A DNA stretch of 60,212 bases from an uncultured Bacilli bacterium (GTDB lineage Bacteria; Bacillota_I; Bacilli_A; RF39; UBA660), in NCBI GenBank assembly GCA_910579535.1, contig CAJTUR010000004.1:1-60212 (forward strand), given 5' to 3'. Below, piece by piece: positions 26,184-34,936 of this stretch. Position 1 is the stretch's first letter, and each line of letters begins with the position of its first letter. Below the pieces are notes generated by a model. That model worked only from the letters and a program-made list of their open reading frames with translations. It was not told the DNA's origin and did not search any database. The translations under genes were made by a program, and so were the position numbers.

Positions 26184-26511
26184 TTTTTTAGAAAAAAATA
26201 TTGATTATTTAATGAAAGCCTTTATTTTAAAGCACATATGTAAAATATTTGATGCTTTTTACTACCAATTTACTACTTTTGAAAGCGAAAATATAAGAAA
26301 TTATAAAAATATATATGATTATCTTTTAAAAATAAAAATGTCGTAGACACTTATAAATAAAAGTTATAGCGACATTTAAGAACTTATAAAAAATTACTTA
26401 TAAAATAATATACTTTTTCTTTAAAAAACCTTAAATAAGAAAAATCCAAAGTAAACAAAACTAATGTTTGCTTTTTATTTTCTTTATGTTACAATGTTTT
26501 TGGTGAAGACT
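26184..26511 (+). other. intergenic region between topA and recD2
   Basis: No gene is seen. AAAGCA/TGCTTT (26229-26234 and 26253-26258) with a T run is a weak topA terminator. A longer structure, AAATGTCG/CGACATTT (26336-26343 and 26370-26377) enclosing TATAA/TTATA, has no T run and could be part of a small RNA or a remnant. The recD2 promoter lies at the end. Confidence 0.4.
26468..26495 (+). promoter_or_regulatory. promoter of recD2
   Basis: TTGCTT (26468-26473), a 16-base spacer, then TGTTACAAT extended -10 (hexamer 26490-26495), 16 bases before the start. Confidence 0.6.
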
Positions 26512-28698
26512 ATGTTTATTAAAGGAAAAATAAGACAAATAATCTATAAAAATGAAAACGGCTTTTTTGTAGGAACCTTTCGTATCAAAGAAACCAATGA
26601 CGAAGAAATGAAAGAATTTATAAACAAAACCATAACCATTACAGGAACCATTTTAGATCCAAATGAAGAAGAAACGTTTTTGCTAACTGGCGAATACATC
26701 AAGCACGAGCGTTTTGGCTTTCAATATAAATTTTCCAGTTATGAAAAAGAAAAACCCACTAGCAAAGACGCCATCATTGAATTCTTATCCAGTCCTTTAA
26801 TAAAAGGCTGTGCAGAAAAAACAGCTAAAAAAATTGTTGAAGTCTTAGGAGAAAAGGCCATTGATTTAATAAAAGAAAACAAAGAGAATTTACTCTTAGT
26901 TCCAAACATGACCGAAAAAAGAAGAGACACCATCTACAACTCCATCATGTTACATTCCTCCTCAGACGATTTAATCCTTGAACTAAAAAACTATAGCTTT
27001 TCAGTGAATGAAGCTACTAAAATTATAAAAACTTACAAAGACAAAGCTGGAATTTATTTACATGAAAATTTATACTCTTTCAAAAACATCATTGACTTTA
27101 ATAAATTAGATTACATTTACATCACGCATTTTGATAAAGAAAACGAAGTTAGAAAAAAAGAATGTTTACTTGAAAGCATGAAACGAATCAGTGATACCTC
27201 AGGAGACGTCTATTATTTAAAAGAAGAAATGACTGAAGCTCTAAAACATTACTTTCAAATTTTTCTAAATGAAGAAGAATTAGAAAGCACTCTAGAAAAT
27301 TTAGCAACAGAGCAAAAAATCGTGATTTTAAAAGACCATTACTATTTAAAAGAAAATTACGAACGCGAACACGACATAACAAAAAATTTAGAAATGATTT
27401 CCAATTTACCTAAAAAAGATTTGGGAGACTTTGATAAAAGAATAAATAATTTAGAAAAAACGTTTAACGTAGCCTACAACAGCGACCAAAAAAAGGCCAT
27501 AAAAAATGCTTTAGAAAATCGTGTAAGCATTATATCGGGAGGACCAGGAACAGGAAAAACAACAATTATAAATGCCATTACTCGAATTTACATCGAATTA
27601 AATCAACTTTCACCAATCGATACATTAAAAGAGATTGCCTTACTAGCTCCAACTGGAAGAGCCAGTAAAAAGCTTGCTGAATCCACTCATTTGCCAGCCA
27701 TGACCATCCATCGTTATTTAAAATGGAATCAAGACACCAATGACTTTCAAATGAACGAATACAACAAAACCGAACACAAACTGATTATAGTAGATGAGGT
27801 CAGTATGATTGATACGTATTTATTTGACTCTTTACTAAAGGGAATAAAAACAAACATACAATTAATATTAGTAGGGGATACCTTTCAACTTCCAAGTGTG
27901 GGAGCAGGATTAATTTTAAATGATTTAGTAGCTTCTGAATTATTTTCTTACAACCCTCTTGAAAAAATTTACCGTCAAAGCGAAAACTCGTACATTGCCT
28001 TTTTAGCAAAAGAAATCAAAGACCATAACTTAAGCAATAACTTTACCGAAAAAAAAGATGATTACAATTTCTTTGAAACAGAAAGCAAAAACATAACCAA
28101 AATGATTAATGAAATTTGTAAAAAAAGCCTTGAAAAAGGCTTACGTGTGGATGACATCCAAATACTCGCTCCTATGTATAAAGGCGAGAATGGTATTGAT
28201 ACTTTAAATCTTTCTTTACAAGAACTTTTTAATCCCAAAACCACCCAAAAAGAAATTAGCTATGGCGATTACACCTTCCGAGAAAAAGATAAAATCTTAC
28301 AACTCGTCAATAACCCCGATTGTAACGTTTATAATGGTGACATTGGCTACATCACGAAAATAGAAACCCGTTTTACTCCCCGTAAAAAAGAATACGTCGT
28401 CATCGATTTTGATGGCAATTATGTTGAATACACCAAAGAAGACTTAAAAATGATTAAACACGCGTACGCCATTACCATTCATAAAAGCCAAGGAAGCGAA
28501 TTTCCTCACGTTATTTTGCCTATTAGTAAAAATTATTACAAAATGCTTTACAATAAGCTCATTTACACAGGAGTATCAAGAGCAAAAAAAAGTTTAGTTT
28601 TAGTTGGAGAAAAAAATGCCTTTTTAATGGCTATGAATAATGATTACAGTAGCAATCGAAAAACCTCTTTAAAAGATTGTTTGTTGCATAATATTTAA
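26512..28698 (+). CDS. recD2: RecD2-type DNA helicase
   Basis: 728 residues from ATG 26512. A 5'-3' superfamily 1B helicase working without RecBC, in recombination and repair. N-terminal OB-like segment (IYKNENGFFVGTFRI), helix-hairpin-helix region, Walker A SGGPGTGKTT (about 342-351), LLAPTGRASKKLAEST, Walker B VDEVSMID, a UvrD-like C-terminus with YAITIHKSQGSEFPHVILP and GVSRAKKSLVLVG. The open frame extends to 26464, but that part holds the promoter. GGTG is 6 bases before 26512. Confidence 0.94.
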   Translation: MFIKGKIRQIIYKNENGFFVGTFRIKETNDEEMKEFINKTITITGTILDPNEEETFLLTGEYIKHERFGFQYKFSSYEKEKPTSKDAIIEFLSSPLIKGCAEKTAKKIVEVLGEKAIDLIKENKENLLLVPNMTEKRRDTIYNSIMLHSSSDDLILELKNYSFSVNEATKIIKTYKDKAGIYLHENLYSFKNIIDFNKLDYIYITHFDKENEVRKKECLLESMKRISDTSGDVYYLKEEMTEALKHYFQIFLNEEELESTLENLATEQKIVILKDHYYLKENYEREHDITKNLEMISNLPKKDLGDFDKRINNLEKTFNVAYNSDQKKAIKNALENRVSIISGGPGTGKTTIINAITRIYIELNQLSPIDTLKEIALLAPTGRASKKLAESTHLPAMTIHRYLKWNQDTNDFQMNEYNKTEHKLIIVDEVSMIDTYLFDSLLKGIKTNIQLILVGDTFQLPSVGAGLILNDLVASELFSYNPLEKIYRQSENSYIAFLAKEIKDHNLSNNFTEKKDDYNFFETESKNITKMINEICKKSLEKGLRVDDIQILAPMYKGENGIDTLNLSLQELFNPKTTQKEISYGDYTFREKDKILQLVNNPDCNVYNGDIGYITKIETRFTPRKKEYVVIDFDGNYVEYTKEDLKMIKHAYAITIHKSQGSEFPHVILPISKNYYKMLYNKLIYTGVSRAKKSLVLVGEKNAFLMAMNNDYSSNRKTSLKDCLLHNI

Positions 28699-28731
28699 AA
28701 AAAAACTCATAATAAAAATGAGGTGTTAAAA

Positions 28732-28896
28732 ATGAAAAAAGCAATGCTAGCTTCTGGAATCGGAATGGGACTTGGTGCTGGATTAACCGCTTATTTATTA
28801 ACCAATAAAAAAACAAAAAAGAAAACAGAAAAATTAATAAATAGTGCTGTAACAGAAGCAGAACAAATGTTAAAAAACAAAAACAGAGAAAAATAA
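28732..28896 (+). CDS. small YtxH-like membrane protein
   Basis: 54 residues with GAGGTG 7 bases before the ATG. One glycine-rich membrane segment (ASGIGMGLGAGLTAYLL) is followed by a Lys-rich cytosolic tail (KKTKKKTEK) and an amphipathic helix. This is the layout of YtxH-type small proteins, whose role is not settled. It is closed by a clean terminator. Independent of both neighbours. Confidence 0.7.
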   Translation: MKKAMLASGIGMGLGAGLTAYLLTNKKTKKKTEKLINSAVTEAEQMLKNKNREK

Positions 28897-28905
28897 ATTT
28901 CTCAT

Positions 28906-28932
28906 AAAGGTAACGAAAGTTATCTTTTTTTT
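28906..28932 (+). terminator. Rho-independent terminator with GAAA tetraloop
   Basis: AAAGGTAAC (28906-28914), GAAA loop, GTTATCTTT (28919-28927) and a T run. Confidence 0.85.
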
Positions 28933-28983
28933 GAAAAAAATTAAAAAGCATGAACTAAAAGCCTTGTAAAAACAATTAATCTA

Positions 28984-29012
28984 TTGGTTTTTAAAATTAG
29001 AAATGCTATAAT
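28984..29012 (+). promoter_or_regulatory. promoter of the mutS operon
   Basis: TTGGTT (28984-28989), 17-base spacer, TGCTATAAT extended -10 (hexamer 29007-29012), 19 bases before the start. Confidence 0.7.
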
Positions 29013-29031
29013 ACTAAACAGGTGGGTAGAA

Positions 29032-31566
29032 ATGAAACGTTTAGAAGTCGATAAAGAAAAATTAAGTCCTGGCATGCGTCAGTACTACGATATAAAAGAA
29101 GAACACCAAGAGGAGCTCTTGTTTTTTCGTTTAGGGGATTTTTATGAACTCTTTTTTGAAGATGGAGAAACCGCAGCTCGAGAGCTTGAACTAACTTTAA
29201 CCAGTAAAAATGCTGGATTAGAAGAAAGAGTACCCATGTGTGGCGTACCCTTTCATTCTGTAAAACCTTACATTGAAAAACTTGTAAATAAAGGATATAA
29301 AATCGCGATTTGTGAGCAATTAGAAGACCCCAAAAACACCAAAGGAATGGTAAAACGCGGTGTCGTTGAAGTCATAAGCAAAGGAACCATTGTAGATTCA
29401 GAACTCTTAAGTGAACACGAAAACAACTACATAGCGAGTATTCTAGACTACTCATTTGTCTATTCTTTATGTTACGCGGACATTTCAACCGGTGAAATTA
29501 ACATTATGAACGTTGAACACAACCAAGAAAAACTCTTAAATGAGATTTTAAATTTAAAAATAAAAGAAGTCGTACTAAAAGAAAACAATGACCCTGAATT
29601 CATTGGCTTATTAAAATCAAATTACAACATTGAAGTCACCTTTTCAAAAGAAGTCTATGAAGAAAAAATAGAATTAGTAGAAGAAATCGAAGACATACGT
29701 TTTAAAGAAAGTGTGAAGCATTTACTTTATTATCTCATTGTCAAAGAATTAAAAGACATTACTCACATAAAAAAAGTCAACATATTAAATAAAAACGATT
29801 ATTTAGACATGGACGTGCATACCATTCGCAACTTAGAAATATTTGAAACCCTTCGGTTAAAAGAAAGGACATATTCTTTAATATGGCTTCTTGACAAAAC
29901 CAAAACCAGTATGGGAAGTCGTAAATTAAAAGATTTTTTAATGCATCCTTTAAAAAACAAAGAGGCAATCAACAAGCGATACGATAAAATCGAAAAATTA
30001 AACACAGAATTTATTTTAAAAGACGAATTAAGAGCGGCTTTATATAACATTTATGACATTGAAAGACTTTGTGGAAAAATCGCTAACAATTCCATTAATG
30101 CCCGAGACTTGTTGCAATTAAAAAACAGTTTACAAGTCTTACCAAATCTAAAAGATATTGCAAAAAAGCTAGGTTTTACGTATAAAATTGAAACCTTTCA
30201 AGACCTCTATGACCTACTTGAAAACGCCATTTATGAAGAACCACCCGTTACGATTAAAGAAGGTTCTTTAATAAAAAGTGGATTCAATAAGGAACTCGAT
30301 GAATTAAAAAGCATACGTAAAAATGGCAAAAATTTTATAGCTGAATTTGAAAATACTTTAAAAAGTAGCACCAACATTAAAAATCTAAAAGTAGGGTATA
30401 ATCGTGTTTTTGGTTATTACATTGAAGTCTCTAAAGGTCAAGTCGGTCTGGTTACCGAGGATTTAAAATGGGAAAGAAGACAAACTCTAACCAACTGTGA
30501 ACGCTTTATTTCTCCAGAACTTAAAGAAAAAGAAGCCTTAATCCTAAATGCTGAGGAAAAAATCATTGAATTAGAATACAAGTTATTTAATGAAATCAAA
30601 GAAAAGATTAAAAAGAGTTTAACCGATTTAAAAGATACCGCAGAAGTAATAAGTGAATTGGATGCCATAACCAGTCTAGCGGTATGTGCTGAGGAATACC
30701 ATTTCATTCGTCCTACTTTAAATGAAGAACATAAAATAGAAATTAAGGATGGTTTTCATCCTGTTATTGAACGAGTGAGCAATCATGCGTATGTTAGAAA
30801 CGATTGTTTAATGTCTAAAAACGTCAATACCCTTTTAATTACTGGTCCAAATATGAGTGGAAAATCGACCTTCATGCGTCAATTAGCCATTATTGTTCTT
30901 CTAGCTCAAATTGGTTCTTATGTTCCCGCAACCAGTGCCACTTTGCCCATTATAGATAAAATTTTTACACGTATTGGAGCCAGTGATGACTTAGTAAGTG
31001 GAGAATCTACCTTTATGGTTGAAATGAAAGAAGCCAAAAACGCCATTTTAAACGCTACCGAAAACAGTCTTATTTTATTTGATGAATTAGGGCGAGGCAC
31101 GTCAACTTACGATGGAATGAGTTTAGCAGAAGCCATTTTAGAATATGTCAATACCCATATAAAATGTAAAACCCTTTTTTCAACCCACTATCATGAACTA
31201 ACCCAAATTGAAAAAAGATTTCCCAACATAAAAAACGTTCATGTCTCCGCGAAAGAAGAAAATGGAACCATTACTTTTTTGCATAAAATAAAAGAGGGGG
31301 CTGTAGATAAATCTTATGGAATTCATGTGGCAAAATTATCAGGAATGCCTGAAGAATTAATAAATAGAGCCAGTGAAATTTTAAAAGTATATGAAGAAGG
31401 AAAAAAGACAATAGAAAGACCAAACATTCAATTAGAAATGCAATTTGAAACGAGTGAAAAAGACACCATAAAAGAATTTATGGAAGAAGTGGACCCCTTA
31501 AACCTAACGCCACTTGAAGCCATCAATAAACTTTATGAATTAAAAGAATTAATAAAAGGAGGATAA
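29032..31566 (+). CDS. mutS: DNA mismatch repair protein MutS
   Basis: 844 residues from ATG 29032. Mismatch recognition: N-terminal domain with SPGMRQYYDIKEEH and the mismatch-contacting FFRLGDFYELFFEDG (Phe-x-Glu). ATPase with TGPNMSGKSTFMRQ (about 604-617), DELGRGTSTYDG and FSTHYHELTQ. AGGTGG precedes the ATG; the longer frame from 28984 contains the promoter. mutL normally follows in Bacillota; here two unknown genes do, so MutL, if present, is encoded elsewhere. Confidence 0.96.
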   Translation: MKRLEVDKEKLSPGMRQYYDIKEEHQEELLFFRLGDFYELFFEDGETAARELELTLTSKNAGLEERVPMCGVPFHSVKPYIEKLVNKGYKIAICEQLEDPKNTKGMVKRGVVEVISKGTIVDSELLSEHENNYIASILDYSFVYSLCYADISTGEINIMNVEHNQEKLLNEILNLKIKEVVLKENNDPEFIGLLKSNYNIEVTFSKEVYEEKIELVEEIEDIRFKESVKHLLYYLIVKELKDITHIKKVNILNKNDYLDMDVHTIRNLEIFETLRLKERTYSLIWLLDKTKTSMGSRKLKDFLMHPLKNKEAINKRYDKIEKLNTEFILKDELRAALYNIYDIERLCGKIANNSINARDLLQLKNSLQVLPNLKDIAKKLGFTYKIETFQDLYDLLENAIYEEPPVTIKEGSLIKSGFNKELDELKSIRKNGKNFIAEFENTLKSSTNIKNLKVGYNRVFGYYIEVSKGQVGLVTEDLKWERRQTLTNCERFISPELKEKEALILNAEEKIIELEYKLFNEIKEKIKKSLTDLKDTAEVISELDAITSLAVCAEEYHFIRPTLNEEHKIEIKDGFHPVIERVSNHAYVRNDCLMSKNVNTLLITGPNMSGKSTFMRQLAIIVLLAQIGSYVPATSATLPIIDKIFTRIGASDDLVSGESTFMVEMKEAKNAILNATENSLILFDELGRGTSTYDGMSLAEAILEYVNTHIKCKTLFSTHYHELTQIEKRFPNIKNVHVSAKEENGTITFLHKIKEGAVDKSYGIHVAKLSGMPEELINRASEILKVYEEGKKTIERPNIQLEMQFETSEKDTIKEFMEEVDPLNLTPLEAINKLYELKELIKGG

Positions 31567-31569
31567 AAA

Positions 31570-32040
31570 TTGTTTAAAAAGAAGAAAAAAGAGGAAATAG
31601 AAAAGTATCAAATTGAATATCTAGATGTGCTAACAAATTTAAATAATAGCTCAATCACAGAAGAAGAAATTGCGGCCTTTAAAATAAAAGTAGGAAGAAA
31701 TCCCGACTTAAAAAAGGTGTACACGGCATACTTAAAACTTCAAAAAAAGCTATTAGTTAAAATGAGTAAATTAAATCAAGAAGAGGAAAAAAAGGACTAC
31801 GAAAGAAAAATTGAAGAAATCACTTTTCTTTTGAAAGAATTAACTGAAATGATTATTGCCGATCATAATCAGCGCTATTATAAAAAGAAAAAAGCATGGT
31901 TAGAGAGTAATTTAAGTGAAGAAGAATTAGAAGAATTATTAAAAATTTATCATCAAAAAGAAATAGGGGAAAAAGAAACTAAAAAAACAAAAGAACCGAT
32001 TCGAAAAAGGAAAAAAGGCAAAACAAATAGAAGAAGGTAA
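31570..32040 (+). CDS. Lys/Glu-rich coiled-coil protein, unknown
   Basis: 156 residues from TTG 31570, 6-7 bases after AGGAGG. Almost entirely helical and charged, with predicted coiled coil at about 45-150 and a very basic end (RKRKKGKTNRRR) that could bind nucleic acid. Three bases after mutS, so clearly co-transcribed. No family recognised. An A7/T7 palindrome just after its stop may be a weak attenuator. Confidence 0.6.
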   Translation: MFKKKKKEEIEKYQIEYLDVLTNLNNSSITEEEIAAFKIKVGRNPDLKKVYTAYLKLQKKLLVKMSKLNQEEEKKDYERKIEEITFLLKELTEMIIADHNQRYYKKKKAWLESNLSEEELEELLKIYHQKEIGEKETKKTKEPIRKRKKGKTNRRR

Positions 32041-32071
32041 AAAAACTTGTTTTTTTGAAAGGGGGATAAAC

Positions 32072-32920
32072 ATGACAATATCAAAAAAAGAAGTATTAGA
32101 ATTAGTAAAAGTTTTAAATGAAAGAATAACCAATCTCACTATAAATAAAAAAATTAACGTAGAAAACATCGGCCGTATTTTTAATAATAAATTAAACGAA
32201 TTAAATCGCTATTATGAAAAAAGAAATCAATCTTTCTATGAAGGGTCCTTTGTCGGTTCAAGTATTTTAGAATATTTCTGTCTGTTAATAGAAGAAGGAA
32301 CACAAAATATAGCAAGTTATTGTATGAGAAAAGAAGCAAAAAATTTAAAAAGATATCAAGAACTCTGTAATAAAATCTTTGAATTTGATATAGAAAAAGA
32401 CTTAATCGAGGCTTTAACCGTTTGTATTGTAAAAGACGGATGTAAGAGTAATAACGCTTATTATTATAAAATAAACCCTCAAACTAGAAAAAGGTACAAC
32501 GATGAAATGCAAGCTTTAGGTTACACGAAAACGATAGAAACCCTTCTAATAGAAGTGAAAATGGAGCAAGTCATTAATGAAATACAAGAAAAATACAGTC
32601 CAAGAACGCCTAAAATCGCTTTATCTTTATTAAATCAACTCACATTTTATGCGAATCGAATGACTAAAGCATTTGAAAAATTAGACTTAGTAACTATGGA
32701 AAGGTATAGAGAAAAAATTATTTCATTTGAAATTTTAAATGAAGTAGAAGAAAGCCTTATTTATGTGTTTACAGAAGTATTAAAAGTCGAAGATTTAAAA
32801 ACAAATCTAGAATGGCAAGAAACCAAAAAAGAATTAATTTTACTAGGTTTACATGCCTTGATTCCGCAAATTGAAGCAAGAATCATGACTGGTCTAAAAA
32901 GAGAAGTCATTAAAAATTAG
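32072..32920 (+). CDS. uncharacterised helical protein
   Basis: 282 residues, predicted all-helical, no signal or membrane segment; scattered cysteines without a metal motif. AAAGGGGG lies 8 bases before the ATG. Probably transcribed with mutS, and followed by a separate nusB promoter. I do not recognise it; no catalytic residues stand out. Codon use and base composition match its neighbours, so there is no sign of recent transfer. Confidence 0.55.
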   Translation: MTISKKEVLELVKVLNERITNLTINKKINVENIGRIFNNKLNELNRYYEKRNQSFYEGSFVGSSILEYFCLLIEEGTQNIASYCMRKEAKNLKRYQELCNKIFEFDIEKDLIEALTVCIVKDGCKSNNAYYYKINPQTRKRYNDEMQALGYTKTIETLLIEVKMEQVINEIQEKYSPRTPKIALSLLNQLTFYANRMTKAFEKLDLVTMERYREKIISFEILNEVEESLIYVFTEVLKVEDLKTNLEWQETKKELILLGLHALIPQIEARIMTGLKREVIKN

Positions 32921-32937
32921 TTTTTTCATTCATTTTA

Positions 32938-32946
32938 TGATATACT
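32938..32946 (+). promoter_or_regulatory. extended -10 promoter of nusB
   Basis: TGATATACT (32938-32946), ending 16 bases before the ATG at 32963. Confidence 0.55.
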
Positions 32947-32962
32947 TAGTTTGGTGATAATA

Positions 32963-33358
32963 ATGACTTTAAAAAGAAGCGAATTAAGAGAAAAATGTAT
33001 GATTATTTTATACCAATACGACATTCTAAAAAATACTAAATTAACGCCGAATATTGATGAAATCATTAAAGAAAATATGGAAATTGAAAATGAATTTGTA
33101 AAAGACATCGTCTACGGTGTCTTGACTCATCAAAATGAGTTGGACACTTTAGCCAACACCCATATTAAAGATTGGACCATTGACCGTTTAGATAAAACAG
33201 GGGCTTCTATTTTAAGAATGGCCTTATTTGAACTTAAGTACACCGACACACCAGAAATTGTAGTCATTAACGAAGCTATAGAATTATCCAAAAAATACAG
33301 TGACGATGCGGTAAGAAAAATTATAAATGCTGTTTTAGACAAAATCATAAGAGAGTAG
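32963..33358 (+). CDS. nusB: transcription antitermination factor NusB
   Basis: 131 residues from ATG 32963 (GGTG 6 bases upstream; GTG 32951 is too close to the promoter). Helical RNA-binding protein acting with NusE in rRNA antitermination. Matches: SELREKCMIILYQYDI, FVKDIVYGV, LTHQNELD, then LDKTGASILRMALFELKYTD and VVINEAIELSKKYSDD. First gene of nusB-xseA-xseB-proS. Confidence 0.93.
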   Translation: MTLKRSELREKCMIILYQYDILKNTKLTPNIDEIIKENMEIENEFVKDIVYGVLTHQNELDTLANTHIKDWTIDRLDKTGASILRMALFELKYTDTPEIVVINEAIELSKKYSDDAVRKIINAVLDKIIRE

Positions 33359-33370
33359 TAGTAGAAATTT

Positions 33371-34708
33371 ATGGAAAATGAAAAATACATTAAAATTAGT
33401 GAACTAAATGAATACATAAAAGTGATGTTTGATGAAAACACTTTTTTTCATCGTATCTATTTAAAAGGAGAAATTTCAAACTTTAAAAATCATACAAGAG
33501 GCCACTTGTATTTTACATTAAAAGATGAAGAATCTAGAATTAGTGCGGTGATGTTTTTTAATAACGCTCGATTGCTTAATTTCATTCCTGAAGATGGAAT
33601 GAATGTTTTAGTTAGTGGGCGTATTTCTTCCTATCCCGCTCAAGGAACCTATCAAATTTATGTGGAAACGATGGAAAAAGATGGTTTAGGCAATCTTTTC
33701 GTCGAATATGAAAAACTAAAGAAAAAATTAGAATTAGAAGGCCTTTTTAGTCAAGAACATAAAAAAATTATTCCCAAATACCCTAGAAAAATTGGGGTAA
33801 TCACCGCTCCTACAGGTGCAGCCATTCGAGACATTTTAAGCACCATTAAAAGAAGATACCCCATTGCAGAGGTCATTTTGTTCCCTTCATTAGTGCAAGG
33901 CGCTTCCGCCGCTCCAGAAATCGTTTCTCAAATCAAAAAAGCCAATACGTACGATTTAGACGTTTTAATATGTGGAAGGGGAGGTGGATCGATTGAAGAC
34001 TTATGGGCCTTTAACGAAGAAAGTGTCGCACGAGCCATTTTTGCCTCAACCGTTCCAATTATTAGTGCAGTAGGGCATGAAGTTGATTTTACCATAGCGG
34101 ACTTTGTAGCAGACTTAAGAGCGCCAACACCCACAGGGGCCGCTGAAATGGCGGTACCCACCACCTTAGATTTAATAAACCTAATCGATGAGAAAAAATT
34201 AAGATTAAATGCTTTATTAAGCCATACCTTAAAAATAAAAAATCAACAATTAGAACACTTAAAAAACAGCTTTGTATTAAAAAATCCTATGGTGCTGTAT
34301 GAATTAAAAGAACAAAAACTAGACCGTTTATTAGAACAATTAAACAAAAGCATTAAAACTCAAATCAATAAAGCAGAAACAAAATTTGAAGCCATCAAAA
34401 ACAATTACATATTAAAAAATCCCTTAAAAATGTATGAAAAATATCAAAATGATTTAAGGAAAAATGAAATGTGTTTAAAAAACAGTATTCAAATGATTTT
34501 AGAAAATAAGAAACATCAACAAGAAATGATGATAAATACTTTAAAATTAGTAAATCCTTTAAATATATTAGAAAAAGGATACAGTGTCACAACAAAAAAT
34601 GGTGAAATCATAAAAGACGCAAGTAAGCTAAAAGGTAATGAGACCATTGACATTCAATTTAGAAAAGGCCGTATTAAAGCGGTAGTGAAGGAAGGTAGTT
34701 ATGAATAA
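33371..34708 (+). CDS. xseA: exodeoxyribonuclease VII large subunit
   Basis: 445 residues. Single-strand-specific nuclease subunit. N-terminal OB domain (YLKGEISNFKNHTRGHLYFT), catalytic region with IGVITAPTGAAIRDI, ICGRGGGSIEDLWAFN and SAVGHEVDFTIADFVAD, then a long coiled coil and the C-terminal GYSVTTKNGEII. It overlaps xseB by 8 bases. Confidence 0.95.
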   Translation: MENEKYIKISELNEYIKVMFDENTFFHRIYLKGEISNFKNHTRGHLYFTLKDEESRISAVMFFNNARLLNFIPEDGMNVLVSGRISSYPAQGTYQIYVETMEKDGLGNLFVEYEKLKKKLELEGLFSQEHKKIIPKYPRKIGVITAPTGAAIRDILSTIKRRYPIAEVILFPSLVQGASAAPEIVSQIKKANTYDLDVLICGRGGGSIEDLWAFNEESVARAIFASTVPIISAVGHEVDFTIADFVADLRAPTPTGAAEMAVPTTLDLINLIDEKKLRLNALLSHTLKIKNQQLEHLKNSFVLKNPMVLYELKEQKLDRLLEQLNKSIKTQINKAETKFEAIKNNYILKNPLKMYEKYQNDLRKNEMCLKNSIQMILENKKHQQEMMINTLKLVNPLNILEKGYSVTTKNGEIIKDASKLKGNETIDIQFRKGRIKAVVKEGSYE

Positions 34709-34928
34709 TAATATAAGTTTTGAAGAATCATTAGAAAAATTGGAAAGCATCGTAAAAGAACTTGAAAGTGGCAACATCGAGCTTGACCATGCTATAGATA
34801 AATACACTGAAGCCATGAAATTAGTGAGTGTATGTAGTGATAAATTAAAAAACGCCACAGAACAAGTTAATAAAATTTTAAATGCAAACGATGAACTCAT
34901 CCCTTTTGAAATAAATGAAAGTGAATAG
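34701..34928 (+). CDS. xseB: exodeoxyribonuclease VII small subunit
   Basis: 75 residues, the normal size, with FEESLEKLESIVKELESGN and LDHAIDKYTEAMKL. Partner of XseA. It overlaps the end of xseA by 8 bases, so it is translationally coupled. Confidence 0.93.
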   Translation: MNNNISFEESLEKLESIVKELESGNIELDHAIDKYTEAMKLVSVCSDKLKNATEQVNKILNANDELIPFEINESE

Positions 34929-34936
34929 GTGATAAT

